DNA of 62,000 nucleotides from assembly GCA_012295275.1 (NCBI GenBank), contig CM022673.1, positions 13,165,788 to 13,227,787 on the forward strand. Direction: 5' to 3'. Positions 10,981 through 24,625 of the stretch are shown here, one piece after another. Below the pieces are notes generated by a model. That model was given only the letters and a program-made list of their open reading frames with translations, had not been told where the DNA came from and did not search any database. The position numbers and the translations under genes were made by a program. The DNA is from Chrysomallon squamiferum (lineage: Eukaryota > Mollusca > Gastropoda > Neomphalida > Peltospiridae). Positions within the stretch are counted from its first letter, which is position 1; every line of letters begins with the position of its first letter.

Positions 10981-11079
10981 ATCCTAACTGAAACTTATAG
11001 CTCTTATTTCATTATCTAATTTAAATAATTTTATTATTATTATTATTTTTTCATTATTTCATTATTTAAGCCATTATTC

Positions 11080-11480
11080 AACAAAACACAGTTTACATAA
11101 GATGGCTGAACCATTTGTTCCTGACCATTTTCTATATAAAGCAAACATGATGTTTTCTTTAATTTTTATAATTTTCCCCTTTTCACTGAACAGGATATAT
11201 TTAATTCTTGTTGAAAGAACATTCCAGAGGAATATGTAGTAAAAAAAAAAAAAGAAGAATTTCTTCTTAACCATTTTCTCTATTCAGACAACTATGATAT
11301 CATTTCTCTTTTTTTTTAGTTCCTTTTTTTTTTTTTTTTTTTTTCTCTCTTGAACGACACACACAGAACATATCTAATTCCTGTTGAAAACAAATATCCG
11401 GGCAAAGAATTATATAAACAGGATTTTCTCTTGGCGAGTGAATCCATTTTTGATGAAATAAAACAAATCGCAAGTCACTA
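11080..11480. repeat. diverged local duplication
   Basis: Sequence near 11188-11232 (GAACAGGATATATTTAATTC, then TTGTTGAAAGAACAT) resembles 11364-11400 (GAACATATCTAATTCCTGTTG, then AAAACAAAT), about 175 bp apart. Both sit in similar T-rich contexts. The right copy runs into complex, CpG-bearing sequence. Confidence 0.45.
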
Positions 11481-11725
11481 ATCAAACAGGCCGAGCTGAA
11501 TATATATTAAATAAAAGCGATGGCTTATTCCTGAATGATATAAAAACAAAAAATTTCTATGGAAATGTATTCAGCAGAAAGAATTATCTTCTCAGAGCTG
11601 GTAACATTCTGAACCATGACAAGCAGATGTGAAGCTAGCAGGAAGACAATTAATTGTGAAACTGGAATAAATTCTGTCTAGATTGCGAGGAGCCAGTGGA
11701 ATTATATTAATAATGTTTTTGAATG
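11481..11725. promoter_or_regulatory. unique block, candidate regulatory sequence
   Basis: Complex sequence with GACAATTAATTGTG near 11647 (a self-complementary CAATTAATTG core, homeodomain-like) and GCAGATGTG E-box-like words. No coding frame. Confidence 0.3.
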
Positions 11726-12819
11726 CAATTAGAGGTAAAAACTTTCTTTTTTGAAGTGAAAGCTGAAACCTGCTTCTTTCGTAATGTTCTCTTGTTGTTT
11801 GTACAGTTTGTGTACTTTTTTTTTTTGGAATGAAAATTCTAGTAAGAGTAAAAAAAAATTAAAATTAAAAGTTTTTCTGTAACATCTGGAGAATAATCAG
11901 AATATGTGGGGTGGTGTCATTTTGAGGATGTGTGTTTTTTGTTTTTTTAAAAAACTATATGTAACAATTATGTGGAAATAACTGAGGTAAAAGTTACTTT
12001 TAAAACAAACAACAACAACAACAACAGCAATAAAACTTGTTTTTTTTTGAAATCCACCACTAATGTTCTGAAGTTTCCTACATAGATGAAGAAAACAAAT
12101 GAAATTTTTTGTTTTAAAATTTAAAAAAAAAAAATGAAAAAACTGAAACCTCCACATATTATAATATTAAAAGATCATAACGTCTCATATTTATAACTTA
12201 ACAAATATTACATCTGATCGGACTGTTTCCATAATATCTGCTATGCGAGTAAGTCTTGAAAAAAAATAAAAATGAAGAAACAAAGCTCCAGGCTTAATCT
12301 GTCAATGATGGTGGCTTTGGTGTGTCAGGGTCTGGTATCTGTGCGAGCTTTCACAAATAAATATTAATATGTTCTTAGTCACAGATGTCTTTTCAATAAA
12401 CATATTGATGATTCAAAGTATTTTATCAGATTAAACAGTAAAAAAAAAAAAAATGTTTTGAAAACAAGAGTTTTGAAAAGATTAAAAGAAAGTTATTGTG
12501 CAACAAGATTCTAGGCAGAGCCAGGATTTCAGAAAGAGGTTGAGTGTGAGAGAGATGGTGGCTGGAACGGTTGAGGTAAATTTAGTTGAATTATGATGAA
12601 AACAAAGTCGTTGATACAAATGATGGAAGTACACAGCAGTGAAGTGGGAAGGACTGAAAGAATGAAATAAGAAAAAAAACGAAAGGTTTGTTAAAAGACG
12701 ACTATTTAATACTCCTTGCTGAAATTTGGTGAAATTTGTGCATGTATAAATTATTGAGTGTTGAAAGACAGAGAAAAATAAATTACTTACACATATAATA
12801 ATGTTCAAATGACTAGAAA
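11726..12819. other. AT-rich spacer
   Basis: AT-rich with poly-A/T runs and an ACA triplet tract near 12007-12027. The stretches at 12275-12360 and 12490-12660 are more complex but unrecognised. Confidence 0.5.
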
Positions 12820-12917
12820 TAAAATAATAAAATAATAATAATAAATAAAAATACTATACTAGTAATAAATATAGTAATAACAGTAACAATAACAATAACA
12901 ATAACAATAACAATAAC

Positions 12918-12977
<60 letters not shown>

Positions 12978-12989
12978 AATAAATAAAAA
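12820..12989. repeat. AAT/AACAAT/AAAT microsatellite
   Basis: Compound array: AACAAT hexamers (about 12884-12920), AAT triplets (about 12920-12970) and AAAT. Minus-strand poly-Ile frames are artefacts. Confidence 0.95.
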
Positions 12990-14329
<1,340 letters not shown>

Positions 14330-14485
14330 AAAGGATGTGAAATCTTGCAAGGTCGATCAATTCTAGAAATGCCAGTGCATTAGAGGAGAAACCTAGCCCT
14401 GTGCCAGGTTAAATGAAGCCCCTAATGAGAAGGCAATGCACATTAATGTGTCATTTGGTCAAAATGTCGAAATTAAAGATTTTTC
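14330..14485. promoter_or_regulatory. candidate conserved non-coding element
   Basis: Compact complex block containing GTGCCAGGTTAAATGAAGCC, CCTAATGAGAAG and CACATTAATGTG (the last self-complementary). It is flanked on both sides by poly-A/T. Its composition resembles deeply conserved developmental elements, but that cannot be tested from one sequence. Confidence 0.35.
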
Positions 14486-14519
14486 TTTTTTTTTCCCCCA
14501 CTGAAAATGGAATTAACAA

Positions 14520-14960
14520 TCTCATCTTATCTATGGGAAACATCTCAAAGTTATCAGAGAGCATACGGTTTCCAACGAGATAATGTGTCTCTTGGAATTT
14601 CTCTTCAAAAATCAAAATCTGATTAAAAAAAAAAAAAAAAAATTAAAGTTTTAAAACATAATTACACTTTTCTGCCTAATGATGAAGAAAATTTTCTTGA
14701 ATTTTAAAATTTTTTTTTTTTTTAATTTAAAAAGATAATTGCACTTTCCTTCCTAATGACCAGGAAGAGTTATGTTTTTTTTTTCTTCATAAAAAAAGTT
14801 TAAAAATTGTGAAAAATATAATTGCACTTTCTCGCCCGGTCATGAGAAGAGTTCTAGAAATTAGAGTTATGGTTCTTCGACAGATACAAGATGGAGAGAT
14901 TCTTCTGCTGCATTTTTCTCCTCTGTTAGTTAAAAACCATTGTTCCCAGTTCTGACAGAA
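14520..14960. repeat. three-copy diverged repeat in complex block
   Basis: A unit with ATAATTGCACTTTC followed by a CCTAATGA or CCGGTCATGA word and AGAAGAGTT occurs near 14657, 14736 and 14819, about 80 bp apart, separated by variable A/T runs. The flanks at 14520-14620 and 14860-14960 are complex and unique. Confidence 0.55.
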
Positions 14961-15218
14961 GATATCTGCAGCTGGTAAATCAATCTTTCTGTCAAATTTA
15001 TTTTTGTTAATTGAAATTTTCTCAAGAAATCATCAGTTTCCATCTTTCTTTTTTTTCTTTTTTTTTTTCCTTCCTTTTTGTTTTATTGTTACTAGTTTGT
15101 TACTAACTTAAAGCTGAAGAAATGTTTTAAAGATACTGAAATGATAATGATGATGATGATTACAATGATGAGAAAGAAAAAAAAAATAACCATCTTATTA
15201 TTGTTGTTGTTGCTGTTC

Positions 15219-15257
<39 letters not shown>

Positions 15258-15789
15258 TATTATTATTAATACAAATAATAAGAAGGAGGATGATAATGAT
15301 GATGATATAACAACAACAACAACAATAATAATGGTGGTCATGATTTATATTTCCCAATCTGGCCTATGTTTTACATCAGGTTATCAGATGTCATGATGTG
15401 TTTTCACTCTATGGGAAGATAATTTTAACAGAATGAAAAATGTTGATTTTCATTAAAGACTATTTTTTATATATACCAAATGTTTATAAAGAAAGAAATA
15501 ATTTAAAATACTAAGACTAGAATAAAACACAGTTTTTTTTGTTTGTTTTTTGTGAAATAGAAAGAAGTATAATTATAGAGATTAAATTTATAGAACAGAA
15601 CCATTTAACTGGTTATAAAAAAGTAATAATAATAATAAAAAAATGAAAATCTTTTATATTTATTTTTTTGTTTTACATCTCCACTCAATCACATATCAAT
15701 CCTCAACTGATTCAAAGTAAAAATTAATTTTTAAAATTTTTCTATTGTATCATCATCATCATCATTATTTACTAAGAACAAAAAAAAAA
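14961..15789. other. AT-rich spacer with TTG/GAT microsatellites
   Basis: A TTG array at about 15199-15252, GAT/CAA triplets at 15290-15332 and an ATC tract near 15750-15767. The rest is AT-rich. Confidence 0.65.
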
Positions 15790-16250
15790 TCTAATCTCAG
15801 AAAGAGCCCATTAAAATACCTCCCTCAAAAAAAGATTCAATCTGGCTTAACACAAGGGAGATAACTCCTGTCAGTCCAACTGTGGAGGTCTCACACCACA
15901 GAAATTTAATTCTGAAACTCAGCTGAGCAGAAGATATTAAGAATGACAGCAGTTTGCCCTGGGGAAAACACGTACAGCCTTTCAATCTTGTTATGGGTAA
16001 AACTGATCTCACAAAACCAATCGTAGCAGATGTTATCAGCATTGTGCGACGAAGGCGTGTGCGAAAATAGACCCAGGGTAAGGACATACATGTTTAAGTT
16101 TCTGCTTGAACAGTCGGTAAATTAGCAGACGAGTTTGTGAACGGCATTACGTACAACTGTCAAAAATCAGTGACAGTCTAATGAGCACAGCTTGAATCCG
16201 TGTAAACAACAATGCTTGACAATGATGAGGTTGGATTGGGAAAAAATATT
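15790..16250. promoter_or_regulatory. large unique block, candidate regulatory element cluster
   Basis: About 450 bp of complex, CpG-bearing sequence. It includes one CAAGGGAGATAACTCC motif (15853-15868), GCTCAGCTGAGC-like E-box palindromic sequence around 15918-15929 and a GGATTGGGAAAAAA word at its right end. A minus-strand frame of 96 residues (15797-16087) shows no recognisable domain and is not supported as a gene. Confidence 0.35.
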
Positions 16251-16264
16251 AAAATACTGCAGGT

Positions 16265-16432
16265 TTGTTTAGGATGTCAGGTAGTTATGATGATGATGAT
16301 GAGGGTGGATGAGGTGAAAAAAGATAAATAATGTTTGTTTGTTTTGACAGCTATTAAATTTTTTTTTTTTCTTGTGCATTGTCAGTTTATTATTTATTAT
16401 TATTATCATTATTACTGCTACTACAACTACTG

Positions 16433-16485
<53 letters not shown>

Positions 16486-16500
16486 ATTATTATTTTGGAA
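16265..16500. repeat. GAT and ATT triplet repeats
   Basis: Short GAT run at about 16287-16302 and a long ATT array at about 16432-16495, preceded by mixed ATT/ATC/ACT triplets. Confidence 0.93.
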
Positions 16501-17539
16501 GTGATAAAGAAAGAATAATGTGTAAAATAATACTTATATTCCATTCTCTTTCATTCTCTCTCTCTTTTTTTTTCTCTCACTCAATCACACTCACTATTTC
16601 TTTCTTATTACCAATTCCAGTTTATGAAAAATGAGTTCTTAAAACAACGCATGTTTTAAAACAATTACGTAACAAGGTGATGTGTTTTTTGTAAATGTCC
16701 AGAGTTAACATGATTTGTGTTCCAGCTTTTTGCAGTTGTTAATTAACTAAAATATAGAATTACTCAGCACCTAATAACAATCTTCTTCTATTTGCATTGA
16801 CACCTTTCAGGTAAAAAAAAAACACCTGAAGAAATTAAAAAGCAAAAAAATAAAAATAAAAAAATAAAAAAAATTAAGAAAAGCAATCTATTCAAATCTG
16901 GGTAAAAAGTGAAGAAATAATTAAGAAAATAATTTAAAATATCATCCCAAAAAAGAAAAAAAAAAACAACAAAAAAAACCCTAGGTTAATCCTGAAGATA
17001 TATTAATATCTCCCAAAACTTCCCTCCAAAAACCTCCCAAACAACCACAATAATAATAATAATAATAATAATAAAATAATAATAATAAAATTTTTTAAAA
17101 AAATAAAAATTTTTTAAAAAATAATAATAAAATTTAAAAAAATGTAAGAACAAAAAACCCAATCTTATTTATTTATTGGTAGATAAAAACAGAAGAAAAT
17201 TAAAACAAATTGAGGAAATATATCTTATTTCCATGGTAATAATACTGAAATATATACTCCTACATGTTCAAATTACATGCATAAATTTATAAAAATAAAT
17301 TAAAATGGGTGTTTTTTGCATTTTGAGTTTTCTAAGAATGTAAATGATACATGTGATAATTTTAGGTAAGGTTTATGTAAGAAATTTTCAATTAGCCACC
17401 AAATATATGATGCTCATAAAAATAAGAAAAAAAACAAAAAAAACATTAAAGGAACAAATATAAAATTTATCCATCCTGTATAAAGAAGACAAGCAATTTG
17501 AATTAAATTTAAATATGATATTCCAAGTTCAGTATGAGA
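16501..17539. other. AT-rich spacer
   Basis: AT-rich with many A runs and AAT triplets (17049-17130). No gene, RNA or specific element is supported. Confidence 0.6.
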
Positions 17540-17960
17540 AACATGCCAAGGCATTTTTGACAGACACACATCAATACACACACACATGCTGACACACACA
17601 AACACACACATATGTAAATATACATCACACACACATGTACACACATAACAATATATAAAACAACAAAAACAAACAAACTACAACAAACAACAAACACTTA
17701 ACAGACAACACATGACAGCAAAAGACACCAGACAGATATAACATATAACAAACAGGCAGTATGTAACAACAAAAAAACTACATATATCACAAACACATAA
17801 CAAACAACAGACAACACATAACAAACAACACACAACATATAACATAACATGTAACAAAATAGGCAACATATAACAAAACAAACAACATATAACATATACC
17901 AAACAACATACAGTATGTGACATATGACAAAGAAGAGACAAACCATTACAAACTACAGAC
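17540..17960. repeat. CA-rich then degenerate AACATATAACA array
   Basis: CA repeats to about 17650, then about 300 bp in which ACATATAACA, AACAAACAACA and ACATAACA words recur irregularly. It looks like an old A/C-rich minisatellite. Minus-strand Cys/Val/Tyr-rich frames are artefacts. Confidence 0.75.
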
Positions 17961-18235
17961 AAAATAGAACGAGACGACGAGCACAGAACATACATGTCAG
18001 TGACATATGTCATTTGTCAGGTGATAACAATCTCAGTGGACGGGGTACACTTCGGTTGACTTCAGCTCAGTGAAAAGGATCAGTCAACTTTCAAAAGCTT
18101 CGGCTGTGTCTTTCCCAGTCAACTGCTGTCATTTCTGAGCAAACAAAGACTTGCATGCTGATTTCGTTTAAACCTGGAGTACAATTTTCACTCTTCACCG
18201 AGTCCCTAATGTGAGCAGCAGATAGTTTCAACAAC
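17961..18235. promoter_or_regulatory. unique block, candidate regulatory element
   Basis: Complex sequence with closely spaced GTCAGTGACATATGTC and ATTTGTCAGGTG words (18000-18022) and several CpGs. It is bounded by an A/C-rich array and a T-rich tract. No coding frame. Confidence 0.3.
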
Positions 18236-18720
18236 AAAAAAAATCTTTATTTTTTTTCTTTCATTTTCTCCCATTTCTTTATTTTTTCTTATTCATTATT
18301 ATAAGAAAACCCTTTCTTTTCATTTCATTTTCTATCCTTTTTTTTTTTTTTTTATTTTTTCCTGTCTGTTATTATTTTCTTAAATTTTATGTTATTATTT
18401 TTTCTATCTTTTATTATTTTTTTATTTTGCATTTTTCATTTCTTTAAAAAGTTATTATTATAACTATTATTTTTTTTTTTTTTTTTTTTTAAATAATAGT
18501 GACGCAGAAGAAACATATTTGTTCATTTATTTGTAAAATTTAAATCATTTTTTGAAAAACCTCATGCTGGCGAACAATAATGATAAAAAGTTTAATGTTG
18601 TAATAAAAAGTTTTTCAAAGGATTTAATAAAAAGAAACCAGCAACTGACATCTTTTGAACATTTTCTCTGATACAAGTGTTGTATTATTTTTTTCTTTTC
18701 AATTTACTGAATATTAAATT
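18236..18720. repeat. T-rich low-complexity tract
   Basis: Poly-T runs and TTATT/TTTC words, densest at 18240-18500. No gene is supported. Confidence 0.8.
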
Positions 18721-18989
18721 AATTCTCAATCTATACAACACATCTGAGATGGGTTAGTTGTAATCCAGGGAAGGTGTTTGACAATATGTTTGTATCAAAC
18801 AGTTTTTTCAATCCACCCTTTCAGCTGGTTTCAGTTATGACTACAAACACAAAAAATATTTTTCCCCATCTTGGGTAGCAGGCTTATGCTTGTTTCATAA
18901 CTGTGTGTTTGTGTGTGTGTGTGTGTGTGAACCTGCATGAATTTGCATGTGTATGTGTTTGTGAATATGTTTATATGTATGTATATTTA

Positions 18990-19028
<39 letters not shown>

Positions 19029-19060
19029 TTATGTACAGATATATGTGTGTGTTTCAAATA
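18721..19060. repeat. unique stretch followed by TG and AT microsatellites
   Basis: 18721-18890 is complex and unrecognised. TG repeats occupy about 18903-18928 and AT repeats about 18994-19020. Confidence 0.8.
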
Positions 19061-19990
19061 GTCTTGTTAATATTATTTTCAGTAAGATGTAGATGAAATT
19101 ATGAAAACTTCCTCCTGTCATTGGGCTATCCCATACCAAAAACAGACAACAACCCCCCTCACCACACCCTCCCTTTTTTTCATATTACAAAAACTCTCTT
19201 TTCTTCTCTGTTCATATAATCTGTGAACAGATCAAGCAACTCACCTGTACACAGAGTACAACAGAACTGGCTTCACATGCAGGTATATAATTCATGGGTG
19301 TGTTTTTTAAATGACATATTTAAAATTTTTACATATACATAAAATGTATGTATAAAACCACTGCTCAGTCGGAAAATGAATTTTAGTTTCTGGTATTCAT
19401 TAAAAAAAGAAATAAAAATAGAAATATAAAATGTATGTAAAATTAATGTTTTTGTACAAAGGTAAAATTCTTCTGCATCTTTATACAATCACTGCACCTT
19501 TGTGAAATGTAACACTGTTAGTGGCCAGGTTAAAGTTTAATTAAAGGTGTGCCATCCTCACCCACAACTAAAAAAAATAAATAATTATTTTTACAAATGC
19601 GTAGAACTTTATACAGTGTATTAAAATGGATATAAAAAAAATTAATGGCATTTTCACTATATATCAGTCTTATTTTCAAACTGATTTTATAATTTTTTTT
19701 TTCAGCATGTAATAATTTGGTGTCTGCCATTTTTGATGAATCTGAGGAAACTAACTCTTCTTTCTGCTTCACTCTGTCTCATAATATGATAATAAAGTTA
19801 TACAGATATTCAAAAAAAAACATGAATGAATCAGATTGCGTTATTGATCTGAGCAAATTAACTTATAAGACTGAGTCAGCAACTATCTCATTAATATTCC
19901 TGGTTGATATGCAGGTTTGAGTGTTTATATTCATTGATGTATTTCTGTGCATTTGCGTTTGTATTTTATGTGTTTCTGTTTATATGTATG
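19061..19990. other. AT-rich spacer
   Basis: Mixed AT-rich sequence. A 67-residue frame at 19717-19920 and an 80-residue reverse frame at 19530-19772 show no domain and ordinary AT-rich composition, so they are treated as chance frames. Confidence 0.5.
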
Positions 19991-20148
19991 TCTATTTCTG
20001 TGTTTGTGTGTGTTTGTGTGTGTGTGTGTGAATCTGTGAAAGAGATAATTTAAGCACATCTTAAAAAGTGTGAGAAAGTGGATATTTATAACAGTGTGTG
20101 TGAAAATGTTGGTGTCTGTATGTGTGTGTGTCTGTATGTTCTAAATAA

Positions 20149-20191
<43 letters not shown>

Positions 20192-20330
20192 TGAGAGAAT
20201 AATTTTTCAATACAACAAAATGACATTGTTTGTGTGAGAATATGTACACATGTCTCTGTGTCAGTGTGTTTTTGTACATGTTTTTCCTTTGTATGTCTGT
20301 GTGTGTGTGAGTGTTCTTTTATTCCCAAAA
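19991..20330. repeat. TG and AT compound microsatellites
   Basis: TG-rich stretches at 20000-20030, 20095-20140 and 20225-20320, and a pure AT run at about 20150-20187. Confidence 0.9.
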
Positions 20331-20814
20331 CAAATACATTCTCACCCTCCACTTATCTGACCCACCCAAGCAAACAGACGATCAAGATTATTTTCTATTA
20401 TACAACACAATTTTAATGTCAAAAATTCACCTGTCACATCAAAGAAAACACACGTCTTATCTCACCTGCAATCAATGTACAGTATGTGGACATAGGTGAG
20501 ACACAGGTATGACAAAAAAAACAAACAACTGGCTACAACTTTGAAAATTGTTATCTTAGTAATGAGAAAAATGGTTAAATTATCATAAATTGTTTATTTT
20601 ATCGTTTCTATCTGGTATATGTTTGAGTCTGTGAATGAAAAGAAAAATAAATGTCACTGTTTGTGATTTGTGTTTTTCCAGACTAAGGAGGGATGGGACA
20701 GATAGACAGACAGACAGACAGGCAGACATGTTTTAGAGGGTGTTTGTGTCTCATGTTTAATTTTAGTTCTTGTGAAGTTGTTTTCTTTGTTGAAGTGAAT
20801 ACGCATTTTGATGG
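20331..20814. other. spacer
   Basis: Mixed sequence with CACCTGTCAC, CTCACCTGC and AGGTGAGACAC words at 20430-20505 and an ACAG run at about 20702-20722. No gene is supported. Confidence 0.45.
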
Positions 20815-21170
20815 ATTTTGGTTTATTTTTTTTATCATAATTTTCTGTTATTTTATTTAATATTTTTATTTTATAATTTTTTTATTTACTTTATTTATTT
20901 TATTTCAGTTTTAATTTATTATTTGAATTTTTATATATTTTATTTTATTTTATTTATTTATTTGTCTGTTTATTTATTTATTTATTTTGTTTTATTTAAA
21001 TTTAAATTTGTTTGGTTTTATTTTGCATTATATTTTATTTTATTCATTGTAATATAATTCATTTATTTATTGAGAATATTTTATTTCATATATTTACTTA
21101 TTACCTTATTTATTTTATTTTATTTTATTTTTTTTTATTTTATTTTATTTTATTAAAAACTAATTTTCAT
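20815..21170. repeat. TTTA/TTTTA low-complexity tract
   Basis: About 350 bp of TTTA, TTTAT and TTTTA words. All frames are poly-Phe/Tyr/Leu/Ile. Confidence 0.92.
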
Positions 21171-21360
<190 letters not shown>

Positions 21361-21670
21361 ATACATTTAAAAACAAAAAAAATGTTTTTATTTAAAATAT
21401 ATATATTACAAAAAGTGTAGAGTATTGAGTTTATTTTCTTTACTAAAAAAAATACATAAATAACAAGTAAATGTTTTTTGTATATATGTACAAACCTTTA
21501 ATATAAAATAGATTTGTGCTTAATCCTCTTTATTTCTTACTTTTTGTAATTTATTTTTACTGCATTATTCATTGGTTATATTATTTATTTGTTTATCTGT
21601 TTATCTCTTTGTTTATTTATTTATTTATTTATATACATAATCATTTATTTTTTTTATTACTAATAATGGG

Positions 21671-21701
<31 letters not shown>

Positions 21702-22149
21702 GCTGACTTTATTTTAAATACTATATTATTATCTTTTTTAGATTAAAAAAAATAATAATAATAAAAATAAATATTTTAAATGCCAGATCAGTTTTTAATA
21801 TACTCTCAACAAAAAAAATAAAAAAAAGACAAATAAATAAATAAAAATAATAAAAAAGACAAATAAATAAATTAGTAAATAAATAAATAAATAAATAAAG
21901 ATTTTTATAGCACTTACAGTTATTTTTTTTTTTCATTAATAAATATATAAATAAACAAATACATAAAAATTAGAAAATAACATCTAGTTGCTAATGGATT
22001 TTCATTTAAACTTTAAAATTTTATTTATTTATTTTATGTTTCTAAAACATTTTACACTGCATCAAACAGACACAGATAATCCTTGTTAAGTATTTAGTAA
22101 GTCATCAAAACACAATATGTTTTAGATTTCTTTTCTTTTGAGTTGCTTT
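21361..22149. other. AT-only spacer with T and AAAT tracts
   Basis: TTTA tract at about 21585-21640, a T run at about 21669-21696 and AAATA tracts at about 21830-21900. Very low complexity. Confidence 0.7.
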
Positions 22150-22580
22150 TTGTACCATTATTATTATTATATTGTTGTTGTTGTTATTATTATTATTATT
22201 ATTATTACTATTATTATTATATTGTTGTTATTATTATTATTATTATATTGTTGTTGTTGTTATTATTATTATTGCAGCTGTTGTTTTCATTCATGTTGAT
22301 GTTTGTTATTTTGTTATTGTTAATATTGTTATTGTCAGTATTTTTTTTGTGATTTCTGGTCTGAGTAATAATATTAGTATTAGTATTAACTTACTTGATT
22401 TATTTTTTTTATTCACTTATTATATCTAGTATTTCTTATTTTTTTTTTAACTAATAATAATAAGAAGAAGAATAAGTATTTATTATTATTATTATTAATA
22501 TTTTATTTTTATTTGTTGTTGTTGTTGTTTTTTTTATTATTATTATTATTTTATTTTTTGTTGTATTTTTTTTTTATTTT
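22150..22580. repeat. TTA/TTG triplet repeats
   Basis: Alternating blocks of TTA and TTG at about 22158-22275, then TTA/TTG at about 22480-22560. Confidence 0.93.
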
Positions 22581-23089
22581 ACTTTTCATAGCTATTAATT
22601 TTTTAAATCCTAACAATGTCACAAAAAAGCTATTTATACTCAGTTCTTTGTCAGTTAAAGAAAAAAGAATTAAGAAAAAACATAAATATTTTAAATACCA
22701 AAATCAACATTAATATTTTTTTCTAAATCACACCTCCTAAAAAATGTTATTAACCAAAAAAATGAAATTAAAATATTTGTGACATTTTTTTCCTTTAAAA
22801 AAATGAACAATAGGTTATTAATTGTATTTTCACACCTATATTTAGAATAGAAACAAATGGATTTATTTGTATCTTGTCTTATTTTCTTTTCAGAATTTTT
22901 TTTTCTTAAATTCAAAATTCTATTGAAATACAGTAGAAAGATTTTCACAAATATTAATGGAAAAAGTTTTTGTTTCCTTAATATCTGATTTACTTCTGTT
23001 TTTCTTTAATATTATTAATATTTTTATTTTAATTTGTGTGTGTATATATAACCACCACTGTTGCTACTTTTAGCACTACTGCTGCTAAT
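22581..23089. other. AT-rich spacer
   Basis: AT-rich, with no gene or specific element visible. An 85-residue minus-strand frame is Lys/Ile/Asn/Phe-rich as expected from composition. Confidence 0.6.
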
Positions 23090-23119
23090 ATTAATAACAA
23101 TAACAATAATAATAATAAC

Positions 23120-23196
<77 letters not shown>

Positions 23197-23230
23197 AATA
23201 ATAAAAATAATAATAATAATAATAAAAAGA
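23090..23230. repeat. AAT and ACA triplet microsatellite
   Basis: AAT triplets flank a pure ACA array at about 23120-23193. The poly-Thr frame is an artefact. Confidence 0.97.
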
Positions 23231-23554
23231 AGAACTGTTTTAACAAAAATAAAGGATATTCTCCCTAAACTTTCATTAAAAAAAAATTAATCTGTTATCT
23301 AACAAGATCAAAAGGGTTAACTGGATGAAAAACAAGGGTTAATCAAATACTGCTATCTACACAAGCGAACCCCCACCTCTGTTTTATCTGTCGCAGGCTT
23401 TGCTTGTTTGTGTGTGTGTGTGTTTTGAAGATAGCATCAGCTGATTTAACCCCAGGTGAAGTTAACAGTGAAAAAAGTGCTACAATCTTGTTAAGAGATA
23501 AAAACTACAAGACGATCATAGACAGACAGGGTTGAGAGAAAATACGCGAAATGG
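23231..23554. promoter_or_regulatory. unique stretch, nature unknown
   Basis: 23300-23540 is complex and GC-richer, with a short TG run (23408-23422). No domain-bearing frame. Confidence 0.2.
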
Positions 23555-23860
23555 GAGGGAGACTTAGGGAGAGGTTGTGAGGAAAGGAAGGAGTGAAAGA
23601 AAGAGATGGAGGTGAAGATAGAGAGAAAGATAGAGACTCATGTAAAAAGGAAATGTGATAGAATTTCAAAGAGAGAGAGAAAGATAAAGTCGTGTGAATA
23701 AAAAGAGAAAATAAGATAAAAATTCAAACCAAGAGATACAGAGAACAAGAATAAAAAAGAGAAAGAGTGAGACAGACGAGAGAGAGAAAGGATTATAGCG
23801 AGAGTAAAACTGGAAGACAGAAGGAGTGAGAGAAAGAAAGAATGATAAAAACAGTAATAC
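23555..23860. repeat. degenerate GA-rich purine tract
   Basis: About 300 bp of GAGAAAG/GAGAGA-type sequence on the plus strand with few pyrimidines. It is likely an old, decayed GA microsatellite. Confidence 0.8.
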
Positions 23861-24394
23861 CACTGAGTAATCTCTTTTGTAATAATAATAATAACTATAG
23901 CAACAGTGACAACAACAACTACAACATCAATAATAATAACAGAATATATCTATCATTTACATCAGTATCAGCATCATTACAAAAATAACCAAATTCAATG
24001 AAAAATCTCCAGATCAAAAAAACAAACTGTTATTTATTTATTATTTTCAAAACCTCACACATTCAGTACTTTCTAGAATATTCTGAACTTAATAAAACAA
24101 AAAAAAAAAAAATATATGAAAAACTAAACAACAGAAATGTTAACAAAAAGATACCATCAATTCCTGAACAAGAGAAACTTTAAGAATCTAGTCTGACACA
24201 GTTAATTATTTGTTCCACTTGATTCTCTAGTTTCTATTTCTGTAACTTGATTAGATTACTAACTAACTGAAGCTTTTCATTCTCCTTCACTTGCCTAACA
24301 ACGTTTTCCATCCAACTGAACCCATATTATAAACTCTTTGATTAAACCTGCATGAACAGATGTAATTATATATAACACTGACCGGTGTGGAATA
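23861..24394. other. spacer
   Basis: Short AAT and CAA runs near 23880-23940; the rest is AT-rich to mixed. 24180-24360 is complex but unrecognised. Confidence 0.5.
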
Positions 24395-24625
24395 CAGTTA
24401 GTATGTTCCAGAACACAGAGGGATACTTTCTGTATCTTATAGAACATGATGACGACCAATGTAGTATCTTATAGGAAAAATTACTGGCCAAAATAGGATA
24501 CAATAAGTGTCTTATAGATCATAGTACTGATTGAAATAGTACTGTGAAGAACATAATATTGAAAAAATGCAATATATGTGTTATAGAACATAACAGCATA
24601 AAATAGCATGTATTTTTTGTGTAAA
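24395..24625. repeat. degenerate TCTTATAGAACAT array
   Basis: TATCTTATAGAACAT-like words recur near 24433, 24465, 24508 and 24568 at irregular 32-60 bp spacing, with shared ATAGTACTG and AACATAATA words between. It reads as a decayed tandem array. Confidence 0.5.

Noticed and set aside
12820-12989. Possible CRISPR-like regular array
   Set aside because: It is a simple AAT/AACAAT microsatellite without unique spacers; no CRISPR structure occurs anywhere in the window.
15797-16087. 96-residue minus-strand frame in unique sequence
   Set aside because: No recognisable domain, and it contains the reverse complement of a dispersed repeat motif; more likely a chance frame in a non-coding block.
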